DNA from: JANNSX01 sp046348995 | GTDB taxonomy: Bacteria; Pseudomonadota; Alphaproteobacteria; Rhizobiales; Hyphomicrobiaceae | Assembly: GCA_046348995.1 (NCBI GenBank) | Contig: JAXMDB010000005.1 | Location: forward strand, 186,001-250,000 | Direction: 5' to 3' | Length of the DNA stretch: 64,000 bases | Part shown: in pieces, positions 19,389 to 27,168 of the stretch | Position numbering within the stretch: the first letter of the stretch is position 1 | How the letters are laid out: every line of letters begins with the position of its first letter | The notes under the pieces: generated by a model | Database searches by the model: none | The model's input: only the letters and a program-made list of their open reading frames with translations | What the model was told of the DNA's origin: nothing | Position numbers and translations under genes: made by a program

Positions 19389-20612
19389 ATGCGTAGAGTT
19401 CTCGTCGTCCTCGGAACCCGGCCCGACATCATCAAGCTCGGCCCGGTCTGCGCCGCCTTGAAGCGCCAGCCCGACGTGATCGTCGAGACCTTCTGGACCG
19501 GTCAGCACATCGAGCTCGCGGACGGGCTGCTCGAGCTCTTCGAGATCGACATCACGCACAAAGCGACCGACGTGATGGAGCATCCGCGGTTGACCGGCAA
19601 GGCCGCGGCCATGCTCGCCAGATTTGCAGCTCTCCTCGCGGCGACGCGCTACGACTATATCGTCGTCCAGGGCGACACGCTGACAGCCATGGTCGGCGGT
19701 CTTGCCGGCTTTCTCGAGCGCGTTCCCGTCGCCCATGTCGAGGCGGGCTTGCGTACGCATGACCTCTACTCGCCGTGGCCGGAGGAGTTCTCGCGGCGTG
19801 TCGTCAGCGTCGCGTCCACCAAGCACTTCGCACCCACCCAAGAGTCCCGGCGCAATCTCTTGAGCGAGGGCGTGGCCGACAGCGCGATCACGGTGACCGG
19901 GAATACGGTCGTCGATGCGCTGCAATACACTCTGAAGCGGATCGGGGCAGGCTATACACCGCACGACCCGGCGATCGCGGCTCTGCCTAAGGACAAGAAG
20001 CTCGTGCTGGTCACCGGCCATCGGCGCGAGAATTTCGGTGAGCCCATGCGGCGAGTCCTCGCCGGGCTGAAGGAGCTCGCCGCGGACGGCGACAAGCTGA
20101 TCGTCTTCCCCGTGCATCTCAATCCGAACGTCCGCAGCGCAGTTGCCGAGCATCTGGGCACGAGCCCGAACATCCACCTGCTCGAGCCGCTGCGCTATCC
20201 CGACTTCGTCTATCTGATGAGCCAAGCCTGGACCGTCGTCACCGATTCCGGCGGCATTCAGGAGGAGGCGCCGACCTTCGGCATGCCGATCGTGATCACC
20301 CGCGAGGTGACGGAGCGGCCCGAGGTCGTCCAGGCCGGCTTCGGTCGGCTCGTCGGCAGCGATACGGCCGCCATGGTCGATCACGTTCGTGCCCTGACGT
20401 CCGGAGCCGAGCGGGTTCGCGTCGCCGGGCGCAATCCCTTCGGCGACGGCCAGGCTGCCGAGATGATCGCCCAAGCGATGTTCGGCGAGCCCGAGGACAC
20501 CGCGATCATCTCGCTGCCGCCGGTCGGCGGGCTGCGGGACGTCCGCCGGCGCGACAAGGCGGGGGAGGCGGCCGAACCGGCTCAAGAGCCGGGGATCGAG
20601 GCGGCGCAGTAG
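19389..20612 (+). CDS. wecB: UDP-N-acetylglucosamine 2-epimerase (non-hydrolysing)
   Basis: A 407-residue enzyme of the WecB family, interconverting UDP-GlcNAc and UDP-ManNAc in the cytosol. Visible landmarks are VLGTRPDIIKLGPV at the N-terminus, VQGDTLTAMVG, VAHVEAGLRT near residue 117, TGHRRENFGEPM near 213 and TDSGGIQEEAPTFGMP near 290, the UDP-binding end. An in-frame GTG lies 15 bases upstream, but the ATG at 19389 has AAAGG 7 bases ahead and gives the usual N-terminus. It is the first gene of the rightward nucleotide-sugar group. Confidence 0.9.
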   Translation: MRRVLVVLGTRPDIIKLGPVCAALKRQPDVIVETFWTGQHIELADGLLELFEIDITHKATDVMEHPRLTGKAAAMLARFAALLAATRYDYIVVQGDTLTAMVGGLAGFLERVPVAHVEAGLRTHDLYSPWPEEFSRRVVSVASTKHFAPTQESRRNLLSEGVADSAITVTGNTVVDALQYTLKRIGAGYTPHDPAIAALPKDKKLVLVTGHRRENFGEPMRRVLAGLKELAADGDKLIVFPVHLNPNVRSAVAEHLGTSPNIHLLEPLRYPDFVYLMSQAWTVVTDSGGIQEEAPTFGMPIVITREVTERPEVVQAGFGRLVGSDTAAMVDHVRALTSGAERVRVAGRNPFGDGQAAEMIAQAMFGEPEDTAIISLPPVGGLRDVRRRDKAGEAAEPAQEPGIEAAQ

Positions 20613-20692
20613 AACATCCTTAACCACCGCAGACGACAACTGTGCTTCAGCCAATCTTGGCGGATCGAGCTTCGGGCTCGGGGAGGCCGGCG

Positions 20693-21766
20693 TTGCGCAT
20701 CTTGGTCACGGGCGGAGCAGGGTTCATAGGTTCCGCGCTCTGCCGCCATCTCGTGCGGACTACGACCGCGACCGTCCTCAACGTCGACAAGCTCACCTAC
20801 GCCGCCAATCTGGACTCGCTGCTGCCGGTCGCCGGTAGCCCTCGCTATCACTTTCTCCAGGCCGACATCTGCGATCGGACCGCGATCGACCGCGCGTTCG
20901 CCGGTTTTGCGCCGGATGCGGTCATCCACCTCGCGGCCGAGAGCCATGTCGACCGGTCGATCGACGGCGCGGGCGACTTCATCGCGACCAACATCGCCGG
21001 CACTTTCTCGATGCTCGAGGCCGCGCGGCGCTACTGGCAATCGCTCGCGCCGGCGCCTGCCGCGAGCTTTCGCTTCCTCCACGTTTCGACCGACGAGGTC
21101 TACGGCTCGCTCGGGGCGGATGGCCTCTTCACCGAGACGACCGCCTACCAGCCGTCCTCGCCCTACGCCGCGAGCAAAGCGTCCGCCGACCATCTGGCGC
21201 ACGCCTGGCACACGACCTATGGCCTGCCGGTCATGATCTCCAATTGCTCGAACAACTACGGCCCCTATCACTTCCCCGAAAAGCTCATTCCGCTCATGAT
21301 CCTGAATGCCCTCGACGGCAAACCCTTGCCGGTCTACGGGGACGGACAGCAGGTTCGCGATTGGCTGTTCGTCGAGGACCACGTCCGGGCGCTCATGACG
21401 ATTTTGGCGCGCGGGCGGCCCGGTGAGAGCTACAATGTCGGCGGCGGCAACGAGCGCGCCAATCTGACGGTGGTCGAGACGATCGCCGATCTGTTGGACC
21501 GGATGGCGCCGGTGGAGGGTTCGCGGCGGGCGCTCATCACGCATGTCGCCGACCGGCCCGGCCACGACCGGCGCTACGCTATCGACGCGACGAAGCTCGA
21601 GACCGAGCTCGGCTGGCGGGCGCGCGAAAGCTTCGAGACGGGCCTCGAGGCGACAGTTCGCTGGTATCTCGCCAACCGCTGGTGGTGGGAGCCGTTGCGG
21701 GATCGGGTCTATCGTGGTGAACGGCTCGGATTGGGTGAGGCCGGGGCGGTTCGATCCCCGGCGTGA
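20693..21766 (+). CDS. rmlB: dTDP-glucose 4,6-dehydratase
   Basis: A 357-residue extended SDR matching RmlB: RILVTGGAGFIGSALCRH at the N-terminus, AAESHVDRSIDGAGDFI near residue 80, HVSTDEVYGSL with the catalytic Thr/Asp/Glu near 130, and YAASKASADHL (YxxxK) near 160. I placed the start at the TTG at 20693 because GGGGAGG lies 6 bases upstream and this yields the standard N-terminus; an upstream in-frame GTG at 20642 lacks such a signal. The enzyme makes dTDP-4-keto-6-deoxyglucose, the intermediate for rhamnose and related sugars, and is followed 14 bases later by rmlD. Confidence 0.88.
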   Translation: MRILVTGGAGFIGSALCRHLVRTTTATVLNVDKLTYAANLDSLLPVAGSPRYHFLQADICDRTAIDRAFAGFAPDAVIHLAAESHVDRSIDGAGDFIATNIAGTFSMLEAARRYWQSLAPAPAASFRFLHVSTDEVYGSLGADGLFTETTAYQPSSPYAASKASADHLAHAWHTTYGLPVMISNCSNNYGPYHFPEKLIPLMILNALDGKPLPVYGDGQQVRDWLFVEDHVRALMTILARGRPGESYNVGGGNERANLTVVETIADLLDRMAPVEGSRRALITHVADRPGHDRRYAIDATKLETELGWRARESFETGLEATVRWYLANRWWWEPLRDRVYRGERLGLGEAGAVRSPA

Positions 21767-21780
21767 GGGGAGGGCATCCC

Positions 21781-22656
21781 ATGCGCCTATTGATCACCGG
21801 CTGGCAAGGTCAAGTCGCCCAGGCGCTGGGCGAGGCCGCCGCGCGACGCTCGGACGTCGAGGCGCTGGCGATCGGCCGTCCGGCGCTCGATCTCGTGAAG
21901 CTGCCGACGATCCTGCGCACGCTTTCGGATGCGCGGCCCGATGTCGTCATCAACACGGCGGCCTACACCGCTGTCGACAAAGCGGAGACGGATGTCGAAG
22001 CTGCCTTCGCGCTGAACCGCGACGGCGCGGCACGTTTGGCGGAGGCGGCCGCGCAGCGCGGTGTGCCGCTCATCCACCTGTCGACCGACTACGTGTTCGA
22101 TGGGTTCAAGGCATCCCCTTACATCGAGACCGATCCGACCGGTCCGCGCAGCGTCTATGGGCGTTCCAAAAGAGAAGGCGAGCTTGCCGTCATAGCGGCC
22201 AATCCCCGGCACCTCATCGTGCGGACCGCCTGGGTGCACTCGCCGTTCGGACAGAACTTCGTGCGCACGATGCTGCGCCTGGCCGGCGAGCGGCCCGTGG
22301 TACGGGTGGTCCAAGATCAGGTGGGGTCGCCGACCTCGGCCGAGCATCTGGCCGTGATCCTCCTCGAGCTCGCGGCCCGGCTGGCGGCGGGCGAGGACCG
22401 CTATGGCATCCTGCATGCGGCCGGGCGCGGCGAGGCGAGTTGGGCGGAGATGGCGCGCGAGGTGTTCAGTCAGTCGGCCGCTGCGGGTGGGCCCAGGGCC
22501 GAGGTCGAGCCGATCGGCAGCGCCAGCTACCCGACGAAAGCCGAGCGTCCGCGCAACTCGCGGCTCGATACCGGGCGGCTCGAGACGGCCTTCGGGCTGA
22601 TGCTGCCGGACTGGCGCGACGGGGTTGCGGCCAGCGTCCGCCGTCTCATCGCCTGA
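21781..22656 (+). CDS. rmlD: dTDP-4-dehydrorhamnose reductase
   Basis: A 291-residue SDR of the RmlD family. The N-terminal motif RLLITGWQGQVAQALG binds NAD(P)H. VVINTAAYTAVDKAETD near residue 62 and LSTDYVFDGFKASPYIETD near 100 are family hallmarks, and VYGRSKREGE gives YxxxK near 130. The ATG at 21781 is preceded by GAGGGGAGG; an earlier GTG at 21763 is possible but less likely. It reduces dTDP-4-keto-rhamnose to dTDP-L-rhamnose. RmlA and RmlC are not in the window, so the set here is partial. Confidence 0.87.
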   Translation: MRLLITGWQGQVAQALGEAAARRSDVEALAIGRPALDLVKLPTILRTLSDARPDVVINTAAYTAVDKAETDVEAAFALNRDGAARLAEAAAQRGVPLIHLSTDYVFDGFKASPYIETDPTGPRSVYGRSKREGELAVIAANPRHLIVRTAWVHSPFGQNFVRTMLRLAGERPVVRVVQDQVGSPTSAEHLAVILLELAARLAAGEDRYGILHAAGRGEASWAEMAREVFSQSAAAGGPRAEVEPIGSASYPTKAERPRNSRLDTGRLETAFGLMLPDWRDGVAASVRRLIA

Positions 22657-22734
22657 TCACAGAGCCGCCTTGTGCGAATTTGCTGCAATTTTTGATGGAG
22701 GATTTATCGGGATCGAAAGGTCTGTGCATTAAGT

Positions 22735-23013
22735 GTGGCAGCATTGCCCAATGCCGGGCGGTCGCCAACGGAGGCGGAAGTGCTTGCAGAGCTCATTCCG
22801 CCAGTGGTGGAGGCGGAGACGCCGTCCTTGATCGTTGCGGTCGCAACCTTTCCGGTCGTCGCCGACCCGTTACGCCACGCCCGTCAGCAAATGCAGCGCT
22901 CGATCCTGACGAACTCGCTCCTCGATCGCGTTCTCTCGTGCGGCGGTGACATTCCCTCCTACGAGCGCGTCCTGCGCACCTTCATCTGGACCCCGTCCGT
23001 CGACGGCCGTTGA
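22735..23013 (+). CDS. Small hypothetical protein
   Basis: A 92-codon frame starting at GTG in the 364-base gap between rmlD and the LOG-family gene. Its third-position GC bias is normal for this genome and the product (AALPNAGRSPTEAEVLAELI...) reads like a folded helical protein, but the ribosome binding site is weak and I recognise no family. It ends 7 bases before the end of the convergent LOG gene. It may be a real small gene or chance. The 78 bases before it hold nothing that I can name. Confidence 0.35.
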   Translation: MAALPNAGRSPTEAEVLAELIPPVVEAETPSLIVAVATFPVVADPLRHARQQMQRSILTNSLLDRVLSCGGDIPSYERVLRTFIWTPSVDGR

Positions 23014-23020
23014 GCGTCAC

Positions 23021-23860
23021 TTACGCCCCCGGTGCCGCCGGGCTATGCGCGATCAGCCCGCGCCGCATGAGGACCCGCCAAGCTTCCTCCGCCCCGTCCA
23101 CGATCTCGAACAGGTCGAGATCGCGCTCGGAGATGACGCTCTCCTCGAGCATCGCTTGGAAATTGATGACCTTCGTCCAATAGTCGCGGCCGAACAGGAC
23201 CACCGGCATCGGCGGCGCCTTGCCGGTCTGCTGAAGCGTCAAGATCTCGAAAAGCTCGTCGAAAGTCCCGAAGCCGCCCGGAAACACGGCGAGCGCATTG
23301 GCGCGCATCGCCAAGTGCATCTTGCGCATGGCGAAGTAGTGAAAGCGGAAGGTGAGGTCCGGGGTCGAATGCGGATTGGGAACCTGCTCGTGCGGCAGCG
23401 TGATGTTGAAGCCGATCGAGGGGGCGCCGGCATCGCTCGCCCCACGGTTCGCCGCCTCCATGATGCCTGGGCCGCCGCCGGTCGCGATGACGTTGTCGCG
23501 CAGCTTGTGATCGGTGTTGAGGGCGCCGCCCCGCTCCGAGACGATGCGCCCGAACGTTCGCGCCTCCAGATACCAGCGCGAGCGGCGGATTTGAGCGTCC
23601 GCGCGCGCGATTTGCGCCTTGCCGCGCGCTCGGGCTCGGAGCGTCTCGGCAGTCTCGGGCGAGGGAATGCGTGCGGATCCGAAGACGACGACAGTTGATC
23701 TAACGCCCCAGCTCCGCAGATATGACTCCGCTTTCTGGTATTCGAGAGCAAAACGGATTGCTCTCATCTCCTCGCTCAAAAGAAAATCCGTATCTTCGAC
23801 AGCAAGCTTGTAGCTTTTTGACCGCAGTTGAGCGTCGTTCGCGTCTGAGCGTCTTTTCAT
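23021..23860 (-). CDS. LOG family protein (TIGR00730-type Rossmann fold)
   Basis: A 279-residue protein of the LOG (lysine decarboxylase-like) family. The key motif FPGGFGTFDELFEIL lies near residue 195, and VVFGSARIPSPETAE near 60 and ATGGGPGIMEAANRG near 127 complete the nucleotide-binding site. Small LOG proteins are cytokinin-activating phosphoribohydrolases; this longer form, with an extra N-terminal helix region, belongs to bacterial homologues that probably hydrolyse nucleotide 5'-monophosphates. It is transcribed convergently with the rmlD side. Confidence 0.85.
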   Translation of the reverse strand: MKRRSDANDAQLRSKSYKLAVEDTDFLLSEEMRAIRFALEYQKAESYLRSWGVRSTVVVFGSARIPSPETAETLRARARGKAQIARADAQIRRSRWYLEARTFGRIVSERGGALNTDHKLRDNVIATGGGPGIMEAANRGASDAGAPSIGFNITLPHEQVPNPHSTPDLTFRFHYFAMRKMHLAMRANALAVFPGGFGTFDELFEILTLQQTGKAPPMPVVLFGRDYWTKVINFQAMLEESVISERDLDLFEIVDGAEEAWRVLMRRGLIAHSPAAPGA

Positions 23861-23998
23861 TGGAGCTTATCAACTTTTCGAACACTAGCCGAACGTTTCG
23901 CCGGCTCAGCAGTTTAGCGTGACACAGGCCGTTGCAAGGCGTAGCTTTGTAACAGGGTTTGGATCATGCCAGTGGACTACCGAAAGAGGAGTTACGAC

Positions 23999-24322
23999 AT
24001 GTTTGGCAAGTTGGGCTTGGCCGCGGCTGTTGCAGGTGCTCTCCTGCTCGCGGCACCGTCCGGCGCGTCCGCCGCGTCGCTGCCTCAAACGGGCAGCGCG
24101 GTGAAGCTTGCGCCGAAGGCAGGCGTGACCGACGTCAGGCAGCGCCGCTATTGGCGCCGGTGGCACGGGCGTCGCCACCATCGGCATCATCGCCGCTATT
24201 ATCCGTACTACTCGGGGTATTCCTACGACTATCCCAGCTATTACTACAGCTACCGGCCGTACCGCTACCGGTACTACCGGCGGCACTATCGGCCGGCGTT
24301 CGGCATCTATCTTTCCTTCTGA
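23999..24322 (+). CDS. Small exported Arg/His/Tyr-rich protein
   Basis: A 107-residue protein with a clear signal peptide (MFGKLGLAAAVAGALLLA, cleavage after Ala-Ser-Ala near residue 25). The mature part is dominated by Arg, His and Tyr, with runs such as RRWHGRRHHRHHRRYY, and ends FGIYLSF. An AGAGGAG 7 bases before the ATG fixes the start. A strong terminator follows at 24342. Its neighbour at 24459 has the same layout, so they form a tandem paralog-like pair. Function is unknown; a cationic, aromatic envelope protein is all that can be said. Confidence 0.75.
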   Translation: MFGKLGLAAAVAGALLLAAPSGASAASLPQTGSAVKLAPKAGVTDVRQRRYWRRWHGRRHHRHHRRYYPYYSGYSYDYPSYYYSYRPYRYRYYRRHYRPAFGIYLSF

Positions 24323-24341
24323 CGCCGGACGAGCGATTTGG

Positions 24342-24369
24342 AGCGGGTCGCGAAAGCGGCCCGCTTTTT
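24342..24369 (+). terminator. Rho-independent terminator
   Basis: A 10-bp stem (AGCGGGTCGC / GCGGCCCGCT, one G-T pair) closed by a GAAA tetraloop and followed by TTTTT. It lies 20 bases after the stop of the first small exported-protein gene. Confidence 0.88.
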
Positions 24370-24458
24370 CGTGTGTTCGAGATGGCACTCAAGCTTCGGA
24401 ACCGACCTCGAAGGGCGGCGTTGACCGCCTAGAGATGGTTCTGAAGCGGAGTTCCCTC

Positions 24459-24815
24459 ATGACAAAAGTAGCACTACTGGCAGCGGCCCTCGGTGGCCTG
24501 ATGATCGGCCTGCCCGCTGCGTCGGCCGCGCCGCTGGCGCCGTCGGCCAAGCAGCTCGCGACGTCGAAAGCGACCGACGTGACGTTCTGGCGGGGCTGCG
24601 ACCGCCGGACGTCCGGATTCTACAGTGGCTTCACCGATCCGTATTACAGCGGCTATTACAACGGCTACGGTGGATCTGGGTACTACGGTTATTCCGGCTT
24701 CTACGATGCGCCCTTCGTCGGCACACGCCGGGCCTGGCGCAACCGCGGCTGGCGTGGCGACCGCCACTGGCGTCACCGCCACCGTCCGAGCGTGGGCGTC
24801 GGCGTGACGTTCTAG
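24459..24815 (+). CDS. Small exported Tyr/Gly-rich protein
   Basis: A 118-residue protein with a signal peptide (MTKVALLAAALGGLMIG, then Ala-Ser-Ala-Ala) and a mature part with repeated short Tyr/Gly units (YYSGYYNGYG, GSGYYGYSG), ending in a Trp/Arg/His-rich stretch and VGVGVTF. GGAG 7 bases upstream supports the ATG at 24459; an upstream in-frame start at 24435 is possible. The same architecture as the previous gene (signal, Tyr-rich core, hydrophobic final strand) suggests common origin. Function unknown. Confidence 0.75.
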   Translation: MTKVALLAAALGGLMIGLPAASAAPLAPSAKQLATSKATDVTFWRGCDRRTSGFYSGFTDPYYSGYYNGYGGSGYYGYSGFYDAPFVGTRRAWRNRGWRGDRHWRHRHRPSVGVGVTF

Positions 24816-24839
24816 CCGGTCGCCGCGAGACGAGCTCTC

Positions 24840-24872
24840 AAAGCACGGATTGCCCATGGCAATCCGTGCTTT
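24840..24872. terminator. Bidirectional terminator
   Basis: A perfect 15-bp inverted repeat (AAAGCACGGATTGCC and its complement) with a 3-base CAT loop. It separates the rightward exported-protein gene from the leftward DMT gene and carries A/T runs on both sides, so it can serve both. Its right end touches the last base of the DMT stop codon. Confidence 0.88.
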
Positions 24873-25306
24873 CAATCTTTGGTGCGTCCGTACGTGTAGA
24901 GCGCGATTGCCGCGATGGCGAACAGCACCGCTACCGCCTGGTAGACGTTGAACGGCTCGCGATAGATGAGGACGCCGACGACGAAGGTCGTCGTCAGGAT
25001 CGCGCAGGTGGCGTACAGCACATACGAGGATGCGCCGTAGCCGGTATATAGGAAGAAGAATCCCACGAAGGTGATGAAGAATCCAAGGCCGCCCGCCCAG
25101 ATCTTGAAGCTGTGCTCGAGCAGGTAGCCGGCGTCTCCAGGAGTCCGGTAGAGGTAGGTGGCAGGAATGAACAGCACGGCGCAGGCGATCACGGCTCCGA
25201 ATGTGAAGAGGAAAGGATTTTCGGTCTTGCCCGCTCCGCGCTGGGCCCAGACGAAAAGCGCGTTGCCGACCGCGGCAAACATCGCGAAGGCGAGCGGCTT
25301 CCACAT
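24872..25306 (-). CDS. DMT/EamA-like small membrane protein
   Basis: A 144-residue protein with four to five hydrophobic segments, half the size of a full EamA transporter, resembling the single-EamA-domain members of the drug/metabolite transporter superfamily. The segment TTFVVGVLIYREPFNVYQAVAV is the typical end of an EamA domain, where a conserved Glu-Pro precedes the last helix. It probably works as a dimer. It lies 8 bases after the cupin gene, so they share a transcript. The substrate cannot be told from sequence. Confidence 0.7.
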   Translation of the reverse strand: MWKPLAFAMFAAVGNALFVWAQRGAGKTENPFLFTFGAVIACAVLFIPATYLYRTPGDAGYLLEHSFKIWAGGLGFFITFVGFFFLYTGYGASSYVLYATCAILTTTFVVGVLIYREPFNVYQAVAVLFAIAAIALYTYGRTKD

Positions 25307-25314
25307 CTGAGCGA

Positions 25315-25674
25315 TTACATCCCGGCCCGCTTTTTCCAGTCGACCGGATAGACCGTGTAGAAGATCTTGCCGCCCTCGCCCTCGTATCTGAGCGGCGTGT
25401 TCTCCGGGATCCAGATCACGTCACCGGGCTTGGCCTCGATGACCTCCTTGAAGTCCTTGCCGTATCGCATGCGGAACATGCCTTCGAGCACGACGACGGC
25501 CTCGTCGTAGAGCACGGTCCATTCGATCGAGCAGCCGTCGAAAATGGCGACGCCGGCGCCCATCGTTTTGGACTCGCCCTCGCCGATCAGGCGGGCGATC
25601 GACGCCTTGCCGGGCGGGCCGCCGAACGCGTCGAATTTCATGTCGGCGGCTTTGAAGTGCAGCGTCTTCGTCAT
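25315..25674 (-). CDS. EutQ-like cupin protein
   Basis: A 119-residue single-domain cupin. GCSIEWTVLYDEAVVVLEGMF is the first cupin motif and AKPGDVIWIPENTPLRYEGE the second, as in EutQ-like proteins. I start at the ATG giving MTKTLHFKAADMKFD; the longer frame upstream is arginine-rich and unlikely. In EutQ the fold has acetate-kinase-like activity in ethanolamine use, but no other eut gene is present here, so this is better treated as a cupin of unknown substrate. The 220 bases between this gene and the LysR gene hold no convincing gene. Confidence 0.7.
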   Translation of the reverse strand: MTKTLHFKAADMKFDAFGGPPGKASIARLIGEGESKTMGAGVAIFDGCSIEWTVLYDEAVVVLEGMFRMRYGKDFKEVIEAKPGDVIWIPENTPLRYEGEGGKIFYTVYPVDWKKRAGM

Positions 25675-25894
25675 GATCCTCGTGTCTCCAATCGTAACGA
25701 TCGGGGGGTGCTTCTCGATACCACGCGGCAACGCGATCACCCCTCGCCGGGCGGCCTCATCGCTACCACGTGTCCGCCGTCGGACGCTTGAGGAAAGAGG
25801 AGGGTGAGCCATGCGCTTTCTAGCTCTTGCCTATGCAGATGCCGTGCTGATGGCCGCGATGCGCCCCAAACGCGAGAGAGCCGATGCGATGCCC

Positions 25895-26821
25895 TCAGCG
25901 GGGCTCGGCTGGCTGCTCGGCAAGCAGCGGCGACAGCCGCGCCTGGGTGTCGATCATCTCCTCGAGGATCCAGGCCTTGAAGCTCTTGGCGGCGGCGCTG
26001 TCCTTGCGACCCTCCGGACCGACGAAGTAGTAGGCGACCTCGGCATCGACGGAGGCAAACGGCCGGACGAGACGGCCGTCGATCAAGGCATCGGCGGCGA
26101 CCACATTGTCGCCGAGGGCGACGCCCTGGCCACCGATCGCCGCCTCGACGGCATGATGGGTCGGCATGATGGGGCCTGCATCTGCGAGCGCTGCCGAGAC
26201 GCCGGCGCGGGCGAGGTAATTGCCCCACCAGCGCTTGGAATCCTGGTGCAGGAGGATCGTGCGCGCGAGACCCGCCGGCTCTGAGAGTGAGATCGAGCGC
26301 ACGAGCTTGGGCGCCGCCACGGGAAAGGCGATGAGCTTCACGATCTCGCTGGCTTGCAGGCCAGGGTATCGGCCCGTACCGCAACGAATGCCGATCTCGG
26401 CCTCCGAGCTGCGGAAGTCGATCAGGGCATCGCTCGCGTCGAGCACGATGTCGATGTCGGGATGGCGGGTCTGGAAACGGCCGAGCCGGTGAACGAGCCA
26501 AGCCGAGGCGAAGCCGACCTCGACGCTGATGCGTAGCTCGCGCCGTCCGCGCGCCGTCGAAAGCTCGCGCGTCGCCTCGCCGATGCGGTCGAAGGCGCGC
26601 GTGATCTTGCGGGCATAGGCATCGCCGGCCTCGGTCAGCTTCACGCCACGTCCCGTGCGGCGGAACAGGCTGAGCTTCAGGTCTGTCTCGAGCTCGCGGA
26701 TCTGACGCGAGATCGCCGCGTGGGTCACAAACAGCTCTTCGGCGGCCCGCGAGAAGCTCTCGTGGCGGGCGGCGGCCTCGAAGGCGCGCAAAGCCGTCAG
26801 TGAGGGCAGGCGGCGGTGCAT
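25895..26821 (-). CDS. LysR-family transcriptional regulator (GcvA-like)
   Basis: A 308-residue LysR regulator. The N-terminal winged helix-turn-helix is typical of the GcvA/AmpR branch: LPSLTALRAFEAAARHESF, then HAAISRQIRELE near residue 40 and LFRRTGRGVKLTEAG near 58. The C-terminal effector domain follows, with IGIRCGTGRYPGL near 150. The start has a short divergent spacer of 117 bases to a tiny rightward frame with an excellent ribosome binding site, the usual arrangement of a LysR gene and its target. The ligand is unknown. Confidence 0.85.
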   Translation of the reverse strand: MHRRLPSLTALRAFEAAARHESFSRAAEELFVTHAAISRQIRELETDLKLSLFRRTGRGVKLTEAGDAYARKITRAFDRIGEATRELSTARGRRELRISVEVGFASAWLVHRLGRFQTRHPDIDIVLDASDALIDFRSSEAEIGIRCGTGRYPGLQASEIVKLIAFPVAAPKLVRSISLSEPAGLARTILLHQDSKRWWGNYLARAGVSAALADAGPIMPTHHAVEAAIGGQGVALGDNVVAADALIDGRLVRPFASVDAEVAYYFVGPEGRKDSAAAKSFKAWILEEMIDTQARLSPLLAEQPAEPR

Positions 26822-26938
26822 GGCGACAGGGTCTCGACGTGTAAACAGAAGTTACGCATAGCACAGCAAAACGCCGTTTGTCGAAAAGGGTTGGCGCAAG
26901 CACCTTCATCTTCAAGACAACCTGAATAGGAGGCTGCC

Positions 26939-27049
26939 ATGTTCCCCCTGATCAAGCTGCTCGGCGAGGTTTTCATCCTCGCCACCTTCTTCGCCGTCCG
27001 TCCGGCCTCGCCGCCGCGGCGCCCGCCGTCGGGACCCGCGCGCCGGTGA
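26939..27049 (+). CDS. Putative 36-residue membrane microprotein
   Basis: A 36-codon frame with a perfect AGGAGG five bases before its ATG. The product begins MFPLIKLLGEVFILATFFAV, one hydrophobic helix, then a short Pro/Arg-rich tail. It lies divergent from the LysR gene. The ribosome binding site and the helix argue for a real microprotein, but the length is too short for statistical support and I know no family. Confidence 0.4.
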   Translation: MFPLIKLLGEVFILATFFAVRPASPPRRPPSGPARR

Positions 27050-27168
27050 TCCCCGGCGATACAATGCAACCTGCCACAGTTTGGGCTCACGCCCCCTGTT
27101 AACCCATCCCGCGATCTAGGCTAAGGTCGCGGGCGGGACAGCGGCCGAGGTCGACCGCAGGGGGCGTG

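Noticed and set aside
25811..26284. Rightward frame with a good ribosome binding site (GAGGAGGG) starting MRFLALAYADAVL
   Set aside because: Most of it runs antisense through the LysR gene, and only the first 25 codons are outside. A short real gene cannot be excluded but is not supported.
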